The notes under the pieces are model-generated. The model did not search any database. It had not been told where the DNA came from and was given only the letters and a program-made list of their open reading frames with translations. A stretch of DNA of 64,000 nucleotides from Mytilus trossulus (taxonomy: Eukaryota; Mollusca; Bivalvia; Mytilida; Mytilidae), in NCBI RefSeq assembly GCF_036588685.1, contig NC_086374.1, positions 27,706,886 to 27,770,885 of the forward strand, written 5' to 3'. This document shows, one piece after another, positions 56,696 through 64,000 of the stretch (positions are counted from its first letter, which is position 1; the number at the start of each line of letters is the position of its first letter). The position numbers and the translations under genes were made by a program.

Positions 56696-58160
56696 GGCCA
56701 CACCAATTTAATTTCTTGTTCTACGGATTTTTGGACTCCAAAATATGGGGCGAGCGAGCGATTTGAAAATTTTAATAAAAAAATATTTAATTTGCAAATT
56801 TTTGAGGCGAAGCCTGAAAAGTAAAGGCGAGCGATTATAATTTTTTTTTGTAAACATCAAAAAGTAAATTTTGACAATTTAAAACTTGATTTATCACTTG
56901 TGCGTTGACATTTCTTTAATTTCTGATGTATTTTTTGCCCTGTTCACCAAGAAATAGTTAAATCTGGTCTATGTGTGTGTGACTGACAATGAGACAATTC
57001 TCCGTTCAAGTCATAATCAGTTTTGGGGCAAGCCCTTATTGTTATAAATATCCCTTAAATCCCTTTTACATGTTTTGTGAGGGATCAATATAAGTTATAA
57101 TATATTTGTTTGTATAAAAGAGCTCATATTTTCTCAGAGAACTATATATCTATCTTGTATTAAATGGTCAAAACATGTCCAATAATTTTGTAATATTCCT
57201 GGACTTTAACCATGTTAACACATTTACTTTAACAGTTTAATATTATTCAAAATAAGTGGACCCCTCTTTTAGAAAAAGTTGTTTAAAATAGGATGCAACT
57301 CTTCTCTTTTTGAGTACAAAATTTTAAGTTTTCAAAGGTTTTGTATAGAAGAACTATACAAATCCTTGGATTTCTATTTTCTTTTCTACATCAATAAAAT
57401 TACCCCTTATCTGAGGGAGGGTTGTTCTGAACCTGATTATGACAAACACAGGTCAAAGTACGGTCTTTTACACACGGCTTTGATACAGACAAAACAGCAA
57501 CCTATAAAGGACCCCAAAATTATTAGCGTACACCATTCGAACAGGAAAACCAACGGTCTAATTTATATATCATATATCCAAACAGGAAAACACCAAATTA
57601 TGAACAACATCAACAAACGATAACTGCTGAACGACAGGCCCCTGAATCATTCAGGACAGGTGCATAAACATGCAGTGGCTGTAGATAGTTTTGTTTCGCC
57701 AGCATACAATATAATTGCAGTTGAAGGCAAATCCTTCAGAAGTTCTTGAACTTCTTCGTACTTTATTCTTACAGCGAACATGTTTTGATAGGGAATATAA
57801 GTAAGGGGAAAGAAACCAATTGTTTGTACTTTGCAGGTATTTCCACTCTGTTATAAATTTATTTCGGAGCACTCCCTCTTTGGATAAATAGGTTTCATGC
57901 TGAAAAAAATATTCTCACAGATATTTACACCTTGTGATGGGGTGATTTTATGTTTAAAGTCGTTATATACAGGTTAGACTGTGATTGTAAAACAAATGTT
58001 GATATCTTTTATAATATTTACAAAAACAACGGTGCGGGAAATGGACATGATGACATTTCCGGATGCGGAAAGCGGGAAAATAAAAAAAATAAAAAAATTC
58101 TGTTTTGAAAAAAATAGGTGCGGGCGGGTCCGTCGAACAAGGAATCAAATTGGTGTGGCC
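56696..58160. mobile_element. 1,465-bp PIF/Harbinger-like element inside the C1q gene exon
   Basis: The ends GGCCACACCAATTTAATTTC and (right end, complement) GGCCACACCAATTTGATTCC stay paired through CTTGTTC-ACGGA. TAA flanks both sides (56693-56695 and 58161-58163). The TWA target and GGC start fit PIF/Harbinger. No transposase. The interior carries SINE-like pieces (56965-57010, 57450-57620), including the 114-codon frame at 57279-57623, which is not a gene. Confidence 0.85.
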
Positions 58161-58983
58161 TAAGAACATTAAACTTGTTTTCAACTAATCTATTGTTCTC
58201 TGCAATTTCTTCACTGTAGTTCTTGTACTTCTGTTTCAGGTCACTAAGATCTTTATGTAAGATTATATGACTCTCGTTTAAAGCTATGGAATTGTTTGCT
58301 AATTTATTAATTTTTTCTTGAATCAAATATAGGCTAGAGTTATTCAACACATCGAATTGTTGTCTTAGAACATCTAGCTCAGTTGTCATCAGTTCTTGTT
58401 TGCTATAAATATTCACAGTTGTCTTATTTTCTGCCGATATTAAATCAAAGGAAGCGTTTACGTCTTTTCTCAGCTCGTCAACTTCATTCTTAAATGCAAG
58501 ACTGTATACCAAATATTCCTTATTTTGATTTTCTATGTCTTTTTTAACATCTGCTAATTCTGCCTTAGCCGCTTTGCAAGTCTCTGTCATATTAGTAAAT
58601 TGATCTTTTAATATCATTGTTTCGTTATCAAATTTGTTACTAAGTTTTTTCAAATCTGATTCAAATGAACGGTATGTATTGTTCAAAATTTGTTCGAAAG
58701 CTAGCATTTTTTGTGAGAATAATTTTTCGAACTCTTCATGTATGAATTTCGTAAGATTTTCGAAATGCGTGTTGTTCTCAATTGTTGATACATACGTTGA
58801 ATCTATTTTCTCAGTCGTGATCGATGTCGTCGGAAGATAAATCGGTTTGTTAAATGGTGTTACAGACACATTTGTTTGACCACCTACTGTCAGTCCATTT
58901 CTTGTTGAAGTCGAATCATCAACCAAAAACCCATTACACGCAACCAGTGTTGCAAAAACTGTCACAGTTATACTTCCAAACAT
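58161..58983 (-). CDS. C1q gene exon 1, 5' part (signal peptide and coil)
   Basis: Starts at ATG 58983 with a signal peptide; 274 codons to the insertion point, many NxS/T sites (NNT, NVS, NLT, NSS). A TATATATA run at 59035-59042 lies about 50-60 bp upstream on the coding strand and may be a TATA box. Beyond 58161 the frame reads transposon sequence to a stop at 58018. Confidence 0.8.
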
Positions 58984-61900
58984 GATTTTCTACCGGATAC
59001 CTTTATATTGAGTACTGCTTTCTTTTCAACATGTATATATATGTGTATCAGAGATCCCGGAAGACCAATGAAGAGCTTCATATACTTCCTTTTAGATATG
59101 AGAAGGGTGTGAATCGGTTCTTATCTACTCAATGCACAGAGGATGACATGACAATCTTAATCCATAAATAGTTTGTGTTATCCAACAATCAACAATAGTT
59201 ATTAGAAAGGCTGTATAAATGTTACAGAAAATGACTGTACTCTTACATGTCTGTATATTTAAAAAGCTTAATGAACAATTCTTTCGTATTGTGACATGTA
59301 AATCTTATAGAATTAAGAGAATCAGGTAAACAATGTATTCCTTTCAATTGGGGTCATTTATCAGTTTTTGTTGCATCCGTATCAGTTTTAACAGGTCCAT
59401 GTTTAACAATGTTTAATTGTATATTATATGTTCGGTTTTTTTGTTTGCGTCATTTGTGTCTCGTGCTTGTATAGAGTTGCTCACTGGTAGATCCAACAAT
59501 GTATCATTATTGAAAAAAAACCCAGTGTTTTATTGACCCATAATCTGGGTCCGTATTTTGTGATAATGACCGTAAAGATTTGATTGCGCTCTGATGTTTG
59601 CTGTAGTGGAACTAAATAATGTTCAAAGTATGATGGTTACATTACATCATTTTCATCCTTTATCTTGAGAAATCCCTGTATGAAGTTTGGCTGATGTAAA
59701 AAAAGAAACAATTTTTCAAGAAAAGAATCATCATTGTTGCAAAGCGACTTCATTTAATCCTTTTGGTATTAGTTTGTTTCCAACGTAAACCGTAGGAGGG
59801 GGATTGGATTATTTTTAAAGGGTAACATTTGTCCTTAATTTAATGAAACATGTCTACAACTGTTACAGAAACTTTATTCCTCTGTCTGAAGCTCAAGATT
59901 CGGACTGTCTTTTAAAATATATCTATATCTCAAAACGATATATGTACATAGAAAATCGAATGAGGCCAATTTGTGATTATTATGACTCATAGTGTGGAAA
60001 AGCTCATCCCATTAAGAAATTGTTAAGTCATTTTTTTCTATGAAAAAGCTAGATAAGAAACAATTTATATTAAATGGTAGAGCATACCAATATGAATGTA
60101 CACATACCATGGAGATGTTGTATGAAGTAATTCCGTCAAGTTTGGTTTATTCCAACGTAAAATTGTAAGATTTGATTGCCAATTTTAAATACAGTTATAA
60201 AAAGAACCATAACTTGCTATATATCATTATATAAAGCAGAAAATCAATCTGACCAAAACACAAGACGTAAGAGAAGATCTCTTATGGGGGATGAACAGAC
60301 GGACGGACAGGTGATCAATTAAAAAAATATGTGTGGGGTCAAGAAAATAAAGGGATTGCTGATGAGATAATCTTACTTCAGCCTACTACTATAAAGTAGT
60401 CGTGTTGTCAAGATATTCATCCGTATTTAAATGCAGACGACAGTATTATGAACTAATTTTAATGTAATTGTTTTCATAATATCAAACTCTATTTTGTCAC
60501 TATAGTGTCATTCCATACTCTGTCGACCATCCTTCGTGAGTATACCATTTCTGTGTCATTGCTAGCCATGTGTTTTACAACTTTGACCGTTATCTGGAGT
60601 ATTACTCTCTGACCCAGTGCATCTCCAGTCAGTGCCACTAGTTTTAGAACATGTAGATGGCACGTTGCATTTTAGTACTAGAACCAGATAAGATATTACT
60701 GGTTTGATCATGCAGCATGTACATATAGAAAAATAAGCATTTTACATATATATAATAATAAACTCATCATAGAAACCCGGACGTAATTTTGGATATACAC
60801 CAGAGGCGAGTTTCGTCTACAAAAGACTTATCAGTGACGCTCGAATCCACTAAATGTTAAAAAGGCCAAATGAAGAACGAAGTTAATGAGCATTGAGGAC
60901 CAATATTCATAAAAGTTTTGCCAAATACAGCTAAGGTAATCTATGTCTGAGGTAGAAAAGTCTTAGTTATTCAAAAATAATTTAGTGCATTTACCTTGAT
61001 TTACAACATTGGCCACAGAAACACAACCCAGATTGCTTGTTTCTAAAAATTCATTATAACTTTTGGAGGGACAATACCTATTTAGAAACACTTATACCGT
61101 ATAAGAAGATATGATTACCTAATACCCGAATTCTTGAAATGAGTACTCTCACTTTATTTATCATCATTATCATGCAAATGCAGTTAGCCAGTGACCTCAT
61201 TTCAAAATGTGCTTATATGTTGATCAAAGTCTAGCCAATGAACTCATATATATATATATATATATATGAGTACTGAAAATCTATAAATGTTACTTTCCCA
61301 ATTTTTCTCATATTTCTGTTCTTGGCGACAGAGGTTTTTTGTTACGTGTTTCCAATAGAATCGATAGCAACGTCGAAGTGAATATTTTAGCAAGTAAAAC
61401 TGTTATACGAACTTCAGTTCGAAAGCAAGTTATATGGCCAAACGCTTTTGAATTTATTTAGGTTGTAAAGATCCCTGTATCAACTGTATATGGAATGGCG
61501 ATTAAGTAAAGACCCTAATATTCGACAGAACTTGTAACGTTAGTACGAGCGCGAAAGAGTGTTTTGAATGGTGACTAGGTGATTTGTCAAAGGTTTGTTA
61601 ATAATAATAATATATGTAACACTTACATGTTTTACTCATCGCTGAAATGGTAAAAAATTATGCTGACAATTTGCACAAGAAGTTGAAAATATGCATGTTC
61701 TTACAACTTTTAAAAGCACTTTTTTGCAGTCTTCAAGAAGATCGGACGAGATCGAAAATATTTAAAACCTGAATGGATTCAACGTACACTCAAATGTAAG
61801 ATGTCGATCAGAACACTCACAAATTTGAGAAAGAATATTATTTCATAACCAATGAAAATTAGTTCATCACTTTAAAATACGGAGGTTTTACATTTTTTTT

Positions 61901-62510
61901 AAATGGGGCAATCTTAGATATATCAGCGATGGAAAACATTTTTCATTTAAAATTGGCAGCAAAATCAGCAGCTGAAGGGAACAATTTAAAATCATTTGAC
62001 TAGATTCAATGAAAACCTTTGAAATGTGTTTTTTTCCAAATTTTTATTGGAGGCAACTGCATTTAATTATAGCAACATTAAAATCACAAGAAAAAAAACA
62101 TAAACTCCTGACTTCATGTATAAGTATGTTAAGTGGGTTTCAGATTTTTAAGTTAGGTATATAACAAACGTATAGTGAACTGTTATTGCCAATTCGAGTT
62201 TTCGAGTTTTCGCCTTACCTAATTAAGGTGAAAACGCAAAGCCAAAAACGTAAAACGCGGATTCGAAATAGCAAAAAAGACGAAAAAGCTAAGTCGATAA
62301 TGCGAAATAATTTCACTTCTCGTTTTCGCGTTTTCAACTTTAATGAAAAATTCGTATATCAAGTGTATCTTTTTAACTAGAATTTTACACGTAGTTGCAT
62401 ACATAATTCCGTTGATATGAACAAACATATTTTTTTCAAAATAAAATATTCTATAAAATGTCAAACTAATTAAAAAAAAATGCAGACTATAAGGTATTTG
62501 AAATAGTTTA
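58984..62510. other. Gene-free DNA upstream of the C1q gene
   Basis: Holds a reverse dispersed repeat at about 60790-60895 and a 30-bp perfect palindrome ACTCA(TA)nTGAGT at 61242-61271. Otherwise nothing recognised. Confidence 0.5.
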
Positions 62511-62515
62511 CTTAC

Positions 62516-62593
62516 AAACCCATAGTTCAGGTTGTGATGTCAGCTTGTCGGGTGTACAGATCTCACAAAGTTTTGGCGGAGTCGTCATTGTAA
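62516..62593 (-). CDS. Candidate exon, unidentified gene
   Basis: 78 nt between acceptor TTTCTTTATAAG and a strong donor TTT|GTAAGT. Encodes PPKLCEICTPDKLTSQPELW, with a CxxC pair. Phase 1 at both ends, compatible with the exon at 62927-63012. The family is not recognised; CEIC recalls zinc-binding B-box or RING starts, but one CxxC is not enough. Confidence 0.4.
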
Positions 62594-62926
62594 CTTATAA
62601 AGAAATAAATATTTAAATAATTTTTTTTTAGTTTATATGCAAATCAATTATTCCATGTAAATTATTAACAAGGAATATGTAGGATTAACATTTACTTCTT
62701 ATAGTAGTTTAGCGTATCGACAAACTAAGAGATTTTTACTGGTGTCAAAATAGAAAATTATCATTGGGGTTTCATAGAATGCGGATCAACCAAAGCAAAT
62801 GGTTTGCATAATTAATTAATTATGATAGTTTGTTTTTTAGAAAAGATCTCTATAAACAGTAGGTAATATAGAAAATGAGACAACGTTTGTTTTAGTCTAT
62901 GTTGTACAAAAATTAATTCATCTTAC

Positions 62927-63012
62927 AAAGTTTTGTCTGTATCACTACTATTGCATCGTCGCATACATCAATGATCTTTATACATCTATATGTGTCATTA
63001 TTGGCCCCTCGT
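62927..63012 (-). CDS. Candidate exon, same unidentified gene
   Basis: 86 nt between acceptor TCTCGTTTCAG and donor CTTT|GTAAGA. The open frame encodes NNDTYRCIKIIDVCDDAIVV and then IQTKL, phase 2 in, phase 1 out. YRC recalls an extracellular Cys domain, but no family is identified. Upstream exons would lie beyond 63012, possibly outside the window. Confidence 0.4.
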
Positions 63013-63121
63013 CTGAAACGAGAAATAAACGTCACATTATTAAAAGATAGAAAAAGCATACATTTTTAGTCTAAAAATCTCCAAAATGCTGAACTACGGG
63101 AAATTTGAAAACGGAAAGTCC

Positions 63122-63822
63122 CTTGTCATGACTTTTGTTATATTAAGCAGTGGTTTTGCTAATCTACAAACCATAAACCTACACGAGGTAAATGTATATC
63201 TTCGTACCGACCAGACGTGACTGCGATTTACACATCCCGCACAGCCAGGCGGTCGATCTGCTTTATAAAGGGTATTACTGCCGGACAGAATAATTATAGG
63301 GATTGCAATATTTCCACACCTCAGTAAACCCTGAGGTTTATAATTTTTGAAAGTGTCCCAAAATAAGTATAGGATTAGGGAAGAAGGATAAGGGGGAATC
63401 CCATACGATACAAAATTGACATGAAGTACTTAAAAATAACCGTAACCCAAAAGCGGATGCTTTCGTGGTAATAAGAAATCTAATTAGTTCATTGTGATAG
63501 GGGGATTTAGTTCAGAATATAGATTTAAATAAAAATAATGAAAACAACACTTTATGAATTTCATTCGTCTGAAGCACTTTTCTGGGTTTACCAGTATCTG
63601 GAAAGCTCAAGACCGAATATTTGAAAGGAAATTTTGTAAGAGAAAAAAAACACGAAACAGTTATAGAGCTAAAGTTAATGACCAAATGAACAGGAAATAA
63701 AAAACAAAACCCATTTGAGTTCAACCTTGTCAGAGGGACTGATATAACCTTATATACATGTAAAACAACAAATTTTGTAGATTAGCAAAACCACTGCTTA
63801 ATATAACAAAAGTCATGACAAG
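63122..63822. mobile_element. 700-bp element with 49-bp inverted ends
   Basis: CTTGTCATGACTTTTGTTAT, then ATTAAGCAGTGGTTTTGCTA and ATCTACAAA, exactly mirrored at 63774-63822. No clear target duplication. The interior includes the dispersed repeat piece at about 63213-63285 shared with 670-745. 63823-64000 holds nothing recognised. Confidence 0.7.
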
Positions 63823-64000
63823 TTGCGATGAGGGAAAAACTTGCACGCCTCTTTGTAGCCTTACGAAATCGTGTTCTGAATTGACTATTAAAGGGATACA
63901 ATGTTCATGTTAAGGGATCGAATTAACAGTTCAACAAAACAGAACAATCGTTTCTAATTTCCCTCAAGTACATTATTTTACCTGTTTACAATGAAAGATC

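Larger units (their letters stand above)
52402..58983 (-). pseudogene. Secreted coiled-coil C1q-domain gene, disrupted by a transposon
   Basis: Five phase-1 exons: 58983-56273 (interrupted at 58160-56696), 55397-55302, 54821-54711, 53677-53582 and 52778-52402. It begins with a signal peptide (MFGSITVTVFATLVACNGFL), then a Thr/Ser-rich stretch and some 460 residues of heptad-rich, N-glycosylated coiled coil, and ends with a C1q domain (126 codons, KSGIFTAEKAGLYLITV and ending CLSILQV). C1q-domain proteins are secreted trimeric lectin-like recognition molecules, greatly expanded in bivalves; the coil would promote trimerisation in place of collagen. Without the inserted element and one TAA, the coding sequence is 1,923 nt (640 aa) and every splice phase agrees. 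As it stands, translation runs into the element and stops at 58018 after 321 aa, losing the C1q domain, unless the element is spliced out. Confidence 0.75.

Noticed and set aside
57279-57623. 114-codon plus-strand frame
   Set aside because: Lies in the Harbinger-like insertion and partly in a SINE-like repeat.
58018-58163. C-terminal 48 residues of the 321-aa frame
   Set aside because: They are read from the transposon end and are not native protein sequence.
61242-61271. 30-bp ACTCA(TA)nTGAGT palindrome as another micro-hairpin insertion
   Set aside because: No flanking direct repeat, and a TA run is self-complementary by nature.

Overview
The window looks like nuclear DNA of a marine bivalve, most likely a mussel of the Mytilus type. 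It is AT-rich and gene-poor, with intron-containing genes, very dense decayed transposons, CAAT/CCAA tetranucleotide arrays and several dispersed repeats that I associate with mussel genomes. The species is an inference from recalled repeat families and was not checked by alignment.

Layout. 1-7.9 kb: a 5'-truncated LINE, then two nearly identical 2.2-kb copies and one shorter diverged relative of a repeat bounded by hairpins. 8-14.2 kb: gene-free DNA with several MITE-like inverted repeats. 14.27-15.42 kb: an intact, intronless WDR74 homologue (ribosome biogenesis), the only single-exon gene in the window. 15.6-29.9 kb: no gene; a ladder of GAACAGGGT repeats, a 3-kb element with minisatellite-bearing inverted ends, a PIF/Harbinger-like MITE, a 4.4-kb and a 720-bp inverted-repeat element abutting at a shared TTAA, and ~150-bp tandem repeats. 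30.0-39.1 kb: an L1/Tx1-like LINE with a 14-bp target duplication, split by a second LINE of CR1/Jockey type and 4.1 kb of unexplained sequence.

40.4-48.5 kb (+): a seven-exon gene assembled from splice sites with consistent phases throughout. It predicts 361 aa: signal peptide, one Ig domain, one transmembrane helix, a charged cytoplasmic linker and a C-terminal BIR (IAP-type) zinc domain. A surface Ig receptor with an intracellular BIR domain is the most exciting object here. 52.4-59.0 kb (-): a convergent five-exon gene for a secreted coiled-coil protein with a C-terminal C1q domain. Its long first coding exon is interrupted by a 1,465-bp PIF/Harbinger-like element; removing the element and one TAA restores both frame and splice phase. 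62.5-63.0 kb (-): two candidate exons of an unidentified gene.

Functionally, two of the genes look immune-related (an Ig-BIR receptor and a C1q-domain secreted protein) and one is housekeeping. Most of the remainder is repeat DNA, with at least a dozen separate insertions whose boundaries or target duplications can be read directly. Exon models rest on GT/AG sites, frame and domain recognition; no transcript evidence was available.
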